From Fusobacteriales bacterium (GTDB lineage: Bacteria; Fusobacteriota; Fusobacteriia; Fusobacteriales; Leptotrichiaceae), in NCBI GenBank assembly GCA_031285605.1, contig JAITVW010000119.1, forward strand, positions 1 through 5,496: DNA of 5,496 bases. Reading direction: 5' to 3'. Below, one piece after another: positions 1-5,390 of this stretch; positions within the stretch are counted from its first letter, which is position 1, and every line of letters begins with the position of its first letter. The position numbers and the translations under genes are program-made. The notes under the pieces are model-generated. The model was not told where the DNA came from. It did not search any database and was given only the letters and a program-made list of their open reading frames with translations.

Positions 1-2
1 CT

Positions 3-86
3 GTTACAGACGTTATATTTACATTTATTGTAGGGTCGTTGCTTGTAATTGAAAATAAAAAATTTTCTAAAGAAATAATGAAATAA
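3..86 (+). CDS. C-terminal end of an unidentified membrane protein (partial)
   Basis: The only frame open from the left edge for a useful length reads 27 codons to a TAA at 84-86. It gives a hydrophobic stretch (roughly VIFTFIVGSLLVI) followed by a Lys/Glu-rich tail ending KEIMK. A final transmembrane helix with a short charged cytoplasmic tail is typical of the C-terminus of an integral membrane protein such as a transporter or an ECF-type substrate-binding subunit, but the fragment is too short to assign a family. The first two bases of the window belong to the preceding codon. No terminator is obvious directly after the stop. Confidence 0.5.
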   Translation, partial: VTDVIFTFIVGSLLVIENKKFSKEIMK

Positions 87-185
87 TATAATTATCTTAA
101 TATACCGGATATAAGTTGAATTTTGCATTTTTCGGCAAGAAGATAACTACAGCAACACCGTATTTTGGACAGGGATTTATTAATA

Positions 186-344
186 AAGTCATGGAATGCA
201 GGTGCAGATCAGGTTAATAATGAAATCATGAAATGAAAAATCAGCAGGATAGTGTATCGGGACAAAAGTCATTTAATAATATTTTATACAGGTGTGGGAT
301 TATCTAACAAATTTGAAGAAAAGGAAGGTTTAGAAAGTGAAATT
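186..344 (+). pseudogene. Possible decayed TusA-like N-terminal half of YedF
   Basis: No intact gene lies between 87 and 336. One + frame (codons from 186) reads coding-like residues interrupted by TGA at 234-236, then ends in a stretch resembling the last strand and helix of a TusA/SirA domain plus linker (LIIFYTGVGLSN, then KFEEKEGLESEI). That frame is one base out of register with the YedF C-terminal domain that starts at 337. Full YedF proteins of the family have a TusA domain of about 70 residues, then a DsrE-like domain. The spacing from the NAG triplet to the last strand fits such a domain, but the diagnostic Cys-Pro-x-Pro motif is not visible. A second fragment in another frame (about 101-190, including TTATPYFGQGFINK) is also protein-like and unassigned. 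The match is by eye and could be chance in AT-rich DNA. Confidence 0.3.
321..328 (+). promoter_or_regulatory. Ribosome binding site deciding the GTG start of the YedF-like gene
   Basis: The purine run AAGGAAGG ends 8 nt before the GTG at 337. An in-frame TAG at 331-333 blocks any longer reading, so this SD/GTG pair is the only plausible start. Confidence 0.65.
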
Positions 345-684
345 AGACTCAGGTGAAGTTTTGGCAATAACTTCCAATAAAATGGGACATGGTGATGACA
401 GGCTCGGAGAAATTCTGATAAAGAGCTTCATTCATGTACTCACTGAAAGTGAAAAAATACCGGGAACTATAGTCTTTTATAATTCCGGAGTTTTACTCGC
501 AGAGAATGATTCAGCATGTCTGGATGACTTAAAATTATTGGAAAAAAGCGGTGTAGAAATTTTATTATGCGGAACATGCGCAGATTACTACAACATAAGT
601 GATAAAATTTCAGCAGGAAAAATAAGCAATATGAGAACAATTGTGGAAAAATTGGAAAATACGGGGAAAATAATAAAACCTTAA
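337..684 (+). CDS. yedF: YedF C-terminal-type (DsrE/DsrF-like) protein, selenium-metabolism family
   Basis: This 115-residue protein matches the C-terminal DsrE-like domain of the YedF family by recognisable motifs: MGHGDDRLGE at residues 16-25, VFYNSGV at 46-52, the Cys pair in CGTCADYY at 78-85 (Cys78, Cys81), and GKISNMRTIVEKL at 94-106. It is soluble, with no signal peptide. YedF-type proteins occur in genomes with selenium or sulfur-relay functions; their exact reaction is not established, and a sulfur- or selenium-carrier role is the usual suggestion. Full-length YedF is about 190-200 residues with an N-terminal TusA domain that this protein lacks. A TAG two codons upstream prevents extension, so the protein is either a stand-alone DsrE domain or the surviving half of a broken gene. 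The start is GTG at 337 with an SD 8 nt upstream. A strong terminator follows 8 nt after the stop, so it is the last gene of its transcript. Confidence 0.82.
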   Translation: MKLDSGEVLAITSNKMGHGDDRLGEILIKSFIHVLTESEKIPGTIVFYNSGVLLAENDSACLDDLKLLEKSGVEILLCGTCADYYNISDKISAGKISNMRTIVEKLENTGKIIKP

Positions 685-692
685 ATAAAGAT

Positions 693-742
693 AAAAACTG
701 TTTCTGTGTGGTCAGAAAGATCTGAAAGAAACAGTTTTTATT
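693..742 (+). terminator. Rho-independent terminator after the YedF-like gene
   Basis: A perfect 13-bp stem (693-705 with 727-739) encloses an inner 5-bp hairpin (712-716 with 721-725) and runs into a T tract at 735-739. The outer stem begins with AAAAA, so it could also act on the opposite strand. Confidence 0.8.
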
Positions 743-774
743 TGGAAAATTTTAAATATAAATAGTTTACAATC

Positions 775-819
775 AAAAAAATGAGCCTTTTAGGGATACT
801 TTATTTCAGCTCATTTTTT
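775..819 (-). terminator. Terminator of glnN (probably bidirectional)
   Basis: An 11-bp perfect stem (776-786 with 809-819) has a loop of about 22 nt. Read on the minus strand it ends in a run of seven U, 67 nt beyond the glnN stop. The other arm ends in T6 on the + strand, so it could also back up the preceding terminator between the two convergent genes. Confidence 0.72.
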
Positions 820-885
820 AGTACGTCTATATTATTATGATACAGACATTTTGGTTTTTATATTAATGAAAATTATTTGACATAA

Positions 886-2994
886 TTACAGAAAAAATAA
901 AAGATCTTTATAAGTAGGCATTGGCCAGATATTTCTGTCTATTATTTTTTCCAGGGTATCACACGGCTCTCTCAGGTCATTCAGTCCTTTGAGAAATTCA
1001 TCATGTGCGAATGCAAGCTGTTCTGATACAGAATCAGTTTTATTCAGTTCAAAAAGCTTGTTTTCAAGGCATGTAATACCTGTTTTTATGACTGTAATAT
1101 TTTCAAGAACTACTTTTAGCAGGTCTTCCTGCACTGTGGTCATTCCTGTGTATATTTTAGATATTTTTTCTATATTGTCAGCAAGAATACCAGCATATTT
1201 TATTGCTGCCGGTATAATATCTTTATTGGCAATTTCTATGAGAGTCTTTGATTCTATAGATAACTGTGTTACATATCTCTCTGCATATGCATTATAACGA
1301 GACTCAAGTTCTGTTCTGCTTAATATTTTCATTTCTTCACATATTTGTGTAATTTCTTCATCAAGGAAAGTACTTAATGAGTCACTGGCAGAAAGAGTAT
1401 TGCTGAGTCCTCTTTTTTCAGCTTCTTTGTGCCATTCTTCGCTGTAACCGTCTCCGTTAAATATAATTCTGTTATGCTTTTTATACGCATCAGTGATAAT
1501 TGAAATAACAGCTTTTTCTGTGTCATTAGAATTTTCAAGTTTGTCTGCATATTCTGACAGAACCTTTGATACGATTATATTTATTGAAGCTGCTGTCGTC
1601 GCAGGTGTAGAGCTGGAACCGGGCATTCTGAACTCGAATTTATTTCCAGTAAAGGCAAAAGGCGAGGTTCTGTTTCTATCTCCTGAATCAAGCGGCAGCT
1701 TAGGAAGACTTTCGATACCCATCTCCAGATTTTCTATTGCTTCACGCAGGCTGTCTTTATTCAGGGCTACGAATTCCAGTGCACTTGTCAGCGGATCACC
1801 GAGAAATATTGAAATAATAGCCGGAGGCGCTTCGTGTCCACCCAGTCTGTGGTCATTTGTAGCACTTGCTGTGGTAACTCTTAATAAAGGATAATATCTG
1901 TCAACAGCTTCTATAACAGCTGATAAAAACAGTAAAAACTGAAGATTTCTTTCCGGACTGTAACCCGGTTCAAGGAGGTTTTCACCGTCATCTGTAGCAA
2001 GTGACCAGTTATTATGTTTTCCGGAACCATTTACACCGGCAAAAGGTTTTTCATGTAAAAGTGCTACCAAATCATGTCTTAGTGCGACTTTTTCAATTGT
2101 TTCCATGATAACCTGATTCTGGTCAGAGGCCTGATTGGCAAGACTGAATAAAGAAGCTATTTCAAACTGATTTGGTGCAACTTCATTATGTCTTGTCTTA
2201 GATGAGATACCTACTGTCCAAAGCTCTGCATCAAGATCACTCATAAAGTTTATTACTTTTTCTTTTATTTTGCCAAAGTAATGGTCATTCAGTTCCTGAC
2301 CTTTCGGAGCCGGTGCTCCAAAAAGTGTCCTTCCCGTAAGAAGAAGATCTTCCCTTTTTTCAAAAAACTCTCTTTTTATTAAGAAATATTCCTGTTCGAC
2401 ACCCAATGTGCATACAACGTTTTTTGCAGTGGTATTACCCAGTGCCTTTAAAATTCTCAAAGCGTGCTTATTAACAGCGGACATAGATCTGAGCAGCGGT
2501 ACCTTCTTATCAAGAGCTTCACCGTTATACGATATAAATGCAGTGGGTATATATAGAGTGGCACCGTTTTTATTTTCTTTTATGAAAGGCGGTGAGCTTG
2601 TATCCCATACTGTGTATCCTCTGGCTTCAAAAGTACTTCTGAGACCTCCGTTAGGAAATGAAGATGCATCGGGTTCACCTTTTATAAGGCTTTTCCCGGA
2701 AAATCCGTAGATGATTTCTTCATTACTTGACGGATCAAGGAAAGAGTCGTGCTTTTCAGCAGTAAGCTCTGTAAGAGGCTGAAACCAGTGACTGTAGTGT
2801 GTAGCCCCTCTTTTTATTGCCCAGTCTTTCAGAGCATTGGCAATGACTTCGGCAGATGCAAGGGAAAGTTCCGCTCCACCAGTCTGCGAAAGCTTAAATT
2901 CTTTAAAAACATCTTTTGGAACTCTTTTTTTCAGGTTTTTGTCGGTAAAAGCATTTTCCCCGAAGAGTTTCATCTTGTTTTCCATTGTTTCCAT
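886..2994 (-). CDS. glnN: Glutamine synthetase type III (GSIII)
   Basis: This cytoplasmic enzyme makes glutamine from glutamate, ammonia and ATP. With the start at 2994 it is 702 residues, matching the roughly 700-730 of GSIII and far longer than GSI or GSII. Visible motifs, in order: the GSIII-specific N-terminal block ATHYSHWFQPLTEL (64-77); GEPDASSFPNGGLRSTF (106-122); the metal-binding GVEQEY (198-203); RHNEVAPNQFEIA (268-280); the ammonia/ATP-site block VNGSGKHNNWS (321-331); NDHRLGGHEAPP (380-391); and RNRTSPFAFTGNKFEFRMP (440-458). All regions look intact. The start is the ATG at 2994, 8 nt after GGAGG; a TTG at 3009 in the same frame overlaps that SD and is not credible. The gene is monocistronic: its leader carries a promoter and a glmS-type ribozyme, and a terminator follows the stop. 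This makes it a GlcN6P-responsive ammonia-assimilation gene (inferred), rather than one under a familiar nitrogen regulator. Confidence 0.97.
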   Translation of the reverse strand: METMENKMKLFGENAFTDKNLKKRVPKDVFKEFKLSQTGGAELSLASAEVIANALKDWAIKRGATHYSHWFQPLTELTAEKHDSFLDPSSNEEIIYGFSGKSLIKGEPDASSFPNGGLRSTFEARGYTVWDTSSPPFIKENKNGATLYIPTAFISYNGEALDKKVPLLRSMSAVNKHALRILKALGNTTAKNVVCTLGVEQEYFLIKREFFEKREDLLLTGRTLFGAPAPKGQELNDHYFGKIKEKVINFMSDLDAELWTVGISSKTRHNEVAPNQFEIASLFSLANQASDQNQVIMETIEKVALRHDLVALLHEKPFAGVNGSGKHNNWSLATDDGENLLEPGYSPERNLQFLLFLSAVIEAVDRYYPLLRVTTASATNDHRLGGHEAPPAIISIFLGDPLTSALEFVALNKDSLREAIENLEMGIESLPKLPLDSGDRNRTSPFAFTGNKFEFRMPGSSSTPATTAASINIIVSKVLSEYADKLENSNDTEKAVISIITDAYKKHNRIIFNGDGYSEEWHKEAEKRGLSNTLSASDSLSTFLDEEITQICEEMKILSRTELESRYNAYAERYVTQLSIESKTLIEIANKDIIPAAIKYAGILADNIEKISKIYTGMTTVQEDLLKVVLENITVIKTGITCLENKLFELNKTDSVSEQLAFAHDEFLKGLNDLREPCDTLEKIIDRNIWPMPTYKDLLFFL

Positions 2995-3002
2995 GAATGA
3001 TT

Positions 3003-3007
3003 CCTCC
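3003..3007 (-). promoter_or_regulatory. Shine-Dalgarno of glnN
   Basis: GGAGG on the minus strand lies 8 nt before the ATG at 2994 and about 30 nt after the end of the ribozyme. It decides the start: the longer reading from TTG at 3009 would begin over the SD itself. Confidence 0.88.
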
Positions 3008-3038
3008 AAATAATTTAAATTTCAGAGATTAGTAACTA

Positions 3039-3177
3039 AGATATTTTTGTTCATATAATTACTTATAAGGTTTGTTATTATCTTTTGGGTTGTTACAACC
3101 CGGAGAATACCCGCTGATAATCTCGATAATTCTCTCTCCTCGTCAACTAAAACATTTGGCATTTTAGCCCTAGCGCT
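3039..3177 (-). ncRNA. glmS-type self-cleaving ribozyme/riboswitch in the glnN leader
   Basis: The glmS ribozyme cleaves its own mRNA using glucosamine-6-phosphate (GlcN6P) as cofactor. Elements seen on the minus strand, in order: A3177|GCGCU with the predicted cleavage 5' of G3176; P1 (3167-3160 with 3154-3147, CUAAAAUG/UGUUUUAG, loop CCAAA); the hallmark GUUGACGAGG (3147-3138), whose G3144 is at the catalytic guanine position (G40 in the Thermoanaerobacter numbering); P2.1 (3134-3129 with 3108-3103); UUAUCGAGA (3129-3121); UCAGCGGGU (3117-3109), whose AGCG pairs with CGCU of the 5' end (P2.2); CUCCGG; P3 (GGGUUG, loop UAA, CAACCC, 3101-3087); and an accessory domain in which CAAACC and UGAACAAA flank P4 (3067-3063 with 3058-3054) capped by a GUAA tetraloop, closed by AGAUA/UAUCU (3083-3079 with 3043-3039). 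These match known glmS ribozymes in order and spacing. The downstream gene is glnN, not glmS, which is unexpected. Confidence 0.93.
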
Positions 3178-3199
3178 TTCATTTTTTAATCCCTAAATG

Positions 3200-3229
3200 A
3201 TTATATTATATTTATGCCTTTTAAGTCAA
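3200..3229 (-). promoter_or_regulatory. Sigma-70-type promoter of the ribozyme-glnN transcript
   Basis: On the minus strand TTGACT (3229-3224) is followed after 18 nt by a perfect TATAAT (3205-3200). Transcription would start near 3193, leaving only about 16 nt of RNA ahead of the cleavage site, as is common for glmS ribozymes. An overlapping TATAAT at 3210-3205 would leave a spacer of only 13 nt. Confidence 0.8.
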
Positions 3230-3405
3230 GCATGAAATTATTTAATGATTAAAAAATTTGATATTTTATAAAAAGTAATAAAACTTTGAATAAATTGATA
3301 AAAACAGCCGATGAATTTTTTTGTACTTTCATAAAAAGAATAAATTTTTTATTTTTTGAAAAATATAGTAAGATATAAGGACAAGTAAATTTTTGGTGTG
3401 GTTTA

Positions 3406-3434
3406 ATGTTCATATCCGGATGTTTTATGAACAT
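3406..3434. repeat. Perfect 9-bp inverted repeat
   Basis: ATGTTCATA (3406-3414) is repeated inverted as TATGAACAT (3426-3434) around an 11-nt centre containing the smaller palindrome TCCGGA. It could be an operator or an RNA hairpin; no gene start with an SD follows closely. Confidence 0.5.
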
Positions 3435-3603
3435 GTAAAGACGGAATTAAGAATACTAAAAAAAAAAATATTTGTATAAGCAAAAAAATATGATTGTATT
3501 ATTATATATGAAGCAGGAAAACAAAAGGCTTTTATAAGAAACAACTGTACAATGGAGAATTTTATGAAATAGAAAAAAATAAAAAAATTATTTTCTAAGT
3601 GGC

Positions 3604-3627
3604 TGATATATAAAGATTTATATATCA
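3604..3627. repeat. Perfect 11-bp inverted repeat
   Basis: TGATATATAAA (3604-3614) and TTTATATATCA (3617-3627) are separated by GA, so as RNA the loop would take up the innermost pairs. It contains no U-tract exit and is therefore not a terminator. Its function is unknown. Confidence 0.5.
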
Positions 3628-3756
3628 CAAACGGAATAAAATATAGCATATAAAAGAAAGCTGGAAATTGGATTTTTCTGCAGAAAATACAGTGTTTACA
3701 GTAGAAGTTATATTTTATTAAAAAGAAATTTTTGGTGAGTAATATTTCTATCTGCC

Positions 3757-3796
3757 AAAGAATTATCTCTTGGAAGGAGTAGAGATAGTTCTTTTT
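3757..3796 (+). terminator. Rho-independent terminator with no recognisable upstream gene
   Basis: A 14-bp stem with one G-U pair (3757-3770 with 3781-3794) and a 10-nt loop exits into T5 on the + strand only. No + strand gene lies between the divergent glnN promoter and this point. It therefore ends either an unannotated transcript or a decayed gene, and it insulates cinA from the left. Confidence 0.75.
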
Positions 3797-3813
3797 AAAA
3801 TTCAATAAAAAAA

Positions 3814-3842
3814 TTCATTTTCTTCTAAAAATAAACTATAAT
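3814..3842 (+). promoter_or_regulatory. Probable cinA promoter
   Basis: A perfect TATAAT (3837-3842) lies 17 nt after a weak TTCATT (3814-3819), directly downstream of the terminator. The predicted start is near 3849, giving a short leader of about 24 nt. Confidence 0.55.
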
Positions 3843-3860
3843 ATAAAAAAAGAGAGCGAT

Positions 3861-3867
3861 AAGGAGA
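3861..3867 (+). promoter_or_regulatory. Shine-Dalgarno of cinA
   Basis: AAGGAGA lies with its GGAG core 6 nt before the ATG at 3873. A nearer ATG at 3869 is in another frame and stops after four codons, so 3873 is the start. Confidence 0.85.
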
Positions 3868-3872
3868 GATGG

Positions 3873-5099
3873 ATGAACAGTGAAATAATATGTGTGGGAA
3901 CTGAATTGCTGGTAGGGGATATATTAAATACAAATGTAAAATATATTTCTGAAAAACTGGCAGCTGCGGGAATAAATCTTTATTATCAGACAGTAGTGGG
4001 AGATAATCACAAAAGACTGAAGGAAGTACTGGAAACTGCATATAAAAGAGCAGATCTGATAATACTTACAGGCGGTCTCGGTCCTACAACAGATGACATA
4101 ACTAAAGAGGCGGTAGCGGAATATCATAATGAAAAACTTGTAAAGATTGATAAATACTATGATATACTGGCCAAGAGATATAAACAGATGAATGCGGAAG
4201 TTCCGGCAGGCGGAATAAAAGAGGTATCAATACTGGAAAATTCAAGGCTTCTTGAGAATGAAGCCGGAATAGCACCCGGATTTTTATATGAAAAAGATAA
4301 TAAAATAACAATAGTTATGCCGGGACCTCCAAGTGAAATGACAGTAATGTTTGATAAAGAAGTAATGCCGGAACTGCTGAAATACTCAAATGATCTGATA
4401 AGATTCAGAACACTGAAAATAATTGGTGTTCCCGAAGGCAGGGTAGATGAGGATCTGGCTGAATATTTCGTAATGTCTAATCCCACTGTAGCACCATATG
4501 CCAAAACCGGGGAAGTACATGTGAGAATAGGCGCAAAAGGTGAAAATGAAGAAGAGCTTATAAAAGAAATAAACAGGGTAGAAAAAGAAATACGGGAAAT
4601 TTATCCTGATAATATTTATACGACAGGCGATGAAGGCTTTAATGATGTGGTAGTAAGGACACTGCGTGAAAAAGGTCTTACGCTTGCCACGGCAGAATCT
4701 GTTACCGGAGGTAAGATAGCAGACTATATAGTGGGTGTTTCCGGAGCGTCAAAAGTATATAAAGGCGGATTTGTTACATATTCAAATGAAGAAAAAGAAA
4801 ATCTTCTCGGAATAGATAAAGAGAAAATTGATAAATATGGTGCCGTAAGCAGTGAAATATGCATGGAGATGCTTTTGGGAACGGAAAGAAAAATTCCTGC
4901 GGATATTTATTTGGTGACAACAGGAGTGGCAGGACCTGATAAAGATGAAAAAGGAAATGAAGTGGGAACAGTCTTTATAGGATTGAGCATAAAAGGAGAA
5001 AAAAGTATAAGAAAATATAATTATTCGGGAATGAGAAATGTAATAAGGGAAAGAGCTGTCAGAGCTGCATTTCTTGAGCTTTGGAAATTCATAAAATAA
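3873..5099 (+). CDS. cinA: CinA family protein: MoaB/MogA-like domain plus NMN deamidase-type (PncC) domain
   Basis: This 408-residue soluble protein has the standard two-part CinA build. The N-terminal molybdopterin-binding-like domain (about 1-170) starts MNSEIICVGTELLVGD and carries LTGGLGPTTDDITKEAV (65-81), ENEAGIAPGF (128-137) and MPGPPSEM (149-156). A linker domain (about 175-250) follows. The C-terminal CinA/PncC domain (about 255-408) has TAESVTGG (273-280) with the conserved catalytic Ser276, GGFVTYSNEEKENLLGI (298-314) and TGVAGP (350-355) before GTVFIGL. In characterised relatives the C-terminal domain deamidates nicotinamide mononucleotide to nicotinic acid mononucleotide in pyridine-nucleotide salvage, and the N-terminal domain has ADP-ribose pyrophosphatase activity. 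The competence role that gave the name is not implied here. Most relatives read ESCTGG; this one has Val for Cys. The gene has its own promoter and appears monocistronic; the next promoter begins 2 nt after its stop. Confidence 0.95.
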   Translation: MNSEIICVGTELLVGDILNTNVKYISEKLAAAGINLYYQTVVGDNHKRLKEVLETAYKRADLIILTGGLGPTTDDITKEAVAEYHNEKLVKIDKYYDILAKRYKQMNAEVPAGGIKEVSILENSRLLENEAGIAPGFLYEKDNKITIVMPGPPSEMTVMFDKEVMPELLKYSNDLIRFRTLKIIGVPEGRVDEDLAEYFVMSNPTVAPYAKTGEVHVRIGAKGENEEELIKEINRVEKEIREIYPDNIYTTGDEGFNDVVVRTLREKGLTLATAESVTGGKIADYIVGVSGASKVYKGGFVTYSNEEKENLLGIDKEKIDKYGAVSSEICMEMLLGTERKIPADIYLVTTGVAGPDKDEKGNEVGTVFIGLSIKGEKSIRKYNYSGMRNVIRERAVRAAFLELWKFIK

Positions 5100-5101
5100 A
5101 C

Positions 5102-5130
5102 TTGACAAATTGAAATGAAAAATATATTAT
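5102..5130 (+). promoter_or_regulatory. Near-consensus promoter of the small membrane peptide gene
   Basis: A perfect TTGACA (5102-5107) is followed at exactly 17 nt by TATTAT (5125-5130), overlapped by a TATAAT five bases on. It is the best promoter in the window and lies only 2 nt after the cinA stop. The predicted start is near 5137, leaving a leader of about 58 nt with a small inverted repeat (5171-5183, TTAAT-TAG-ATTAA) next to the SD. Confidence 0.8.
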
Positions 5131-5194
5131 ATAATTAGTATGACATATTATTATTAAGTATCCGGCAATCTTAATTAGATTAAAGGAGGTAAAA

Positions 5195-5260
5195 ATGTTT
5201 TTTTTGATATTTTTAGCCCTGTTTCTATTATTTTTTATGGTACTGAGTATAAAAAAATAA
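5195..5260 (+). CDS. 21-residue single-helix membrane peptide, function unknown
   Basis: The ORF encodes MFFLIFLALFLLFFMVLSIKK. It is almost entirely hydrophobic, long enough for one membrane-spanning helix, with a Lys-Lys end that should stay in the cytoplasm (N-out, C-in). Despite its size it has a complete expression unit: a TTGACA/17/TATTAT promoter, the strongest SD in the window (AAAGGAGGT at 5182-5190, 5 nt between GGAGG and the ATG) and a terminator 42 nt downstream of the stop. This makes translation likely. Known peptides of this kind include small regulatory subunits of membrane complexes (KdpF- or CydX-like) and type I toxins (Ibs- or TisB-like). No partner complex lies next to it, and I see no convincing antisense-RNA promoter, so neither role can be assigned. 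Confidence 0.68.
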   Translation: MFFLIFLALFLLFFMVLSIKK

Positions 5261-5301
5261 TTTGTTGCAATTGTAAATATCAATAAGCTTGAAATACAGA
5301 G

Positions 5302-5351
5302 AAAAGGTTCTCTATTCCTGTGAAAACACAGAAAAATAAAGAACCTTTTTT
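5302..5351 (+). terminator. Terminator of the small membrane peptide gene
   Basis: A 10-bp stem (5302-5311 with 5340-5349) encloses an inner CTGTG-AAAA-CACAG hairpin (5318-5331) and ends in a run of six T. The two-storey form resembles the terminator after the YedF-like gene. Confidence 0.82.
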
Positions 5352-5361
5352 ATTTTCAGGA

Positions 5362-5387
5362 TTACTGTATATCGTAATATACAGTAA
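5362..5387. promoter_or_regulatory. Perfect 26-nt palindrome, candidate operator
   Basis: TTACTGTATAT (5362-5372) and its exact inverse (5377-5387) flank a CGTA centre, 3 nt before the ATG of the right-edge reading frame. It has no U-tract, so it is not a terminator. A weak promoter (TTTTCA 5353-5358, 16 nt, TAATAT 5375-5380) would overlap it, which fits a repressor site. The regulator is unknown. Confidence 0.5.
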
Positions 5388-5390
5388 AAA

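Larger units (their letters stand above)
3231..3756. other. Long AT-rich gap without an intact gene; decayed coding or non-coding RNA remnants
   Basis: No convincing gene is seen on either strand. Minus-strand open frames here are mostly Phe, Ile, Tyr and Leu, as expected from an A-rich + strand, and lack an SD. On the + strand there are protein-like pieces in shifting frames separated by stops and poly-A runs, for example YEAGKQKAFIRNN near 3510-3550, LFSKWLIYKDLYITNGIKYS near 3590-3650, and ESWKLDFSAENTVFTVEV near 3658-3710. None is recognised. The stretch also holds two perfect hairpins and ends at a + strand terminator, which suggests a degraded + strand gene or a small RNA. Confidence 0.4.

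Noticed and set aside
234..236. In-frame TGA read as selenocysteine, given the selenium-linked YedF downstream
   Set aside because: The flanking residues do not match the cysteine motif of TusA, another frame break follows, and no SECIS-like element with a start codon is evident.
989..3000. Several 80-130-codon + strand frames opposite glnN
   Set aside because: They are antisense shadows of the well-supported glnN gene.
2995..3009. Five-codon longer start of glnN from TTG at 3009
   Set aside because: The TTG overlaps the GGAGG Shine-Dalgarno that serves the ATG at 2994, so the upstream codons would have no ribosome site of their own.
3039..3177. Alternative identity as a glutamine (glnA-type) riboswitch
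   Set aside because: Although the gene is a glutamine synthetase, the conserved core, pairing pattern and GNRA-capped accessory domain are those of the glmS ribozyme.
3249..3434. 61-codon minus-strand open frame
   Set aside because: Composition is like AT-rich noise, there is no SD, and it lies upstream of the glnN promoter without its own signals.
3425..3805. 126-codon minus-strand open frame
   Set aside because: It is dominated by Phe, Ile, Tyr and Leu as expected from the reverse of A-rich DNA, has no SD, overlaps a + strand terminator and resembles no family.
5255..5283. Antisense promoter against the 21-residue peptide gene (type I toxin-antitoxin arrangement)
   Set aside because: A TTGATA is present on the minus strand, but the -10 at the right distance is only TTATTT, too weak to support an antisense RNA.
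5364..5386. SOS/LexA box reading of the CTGTATAT...ATATACAG palindrome
   Set aside because: The CTG and CAG half-sites are 14 nt apart, not the 10 nt of the enterobacterial-type LexA box, and the symmetry extends further outward.
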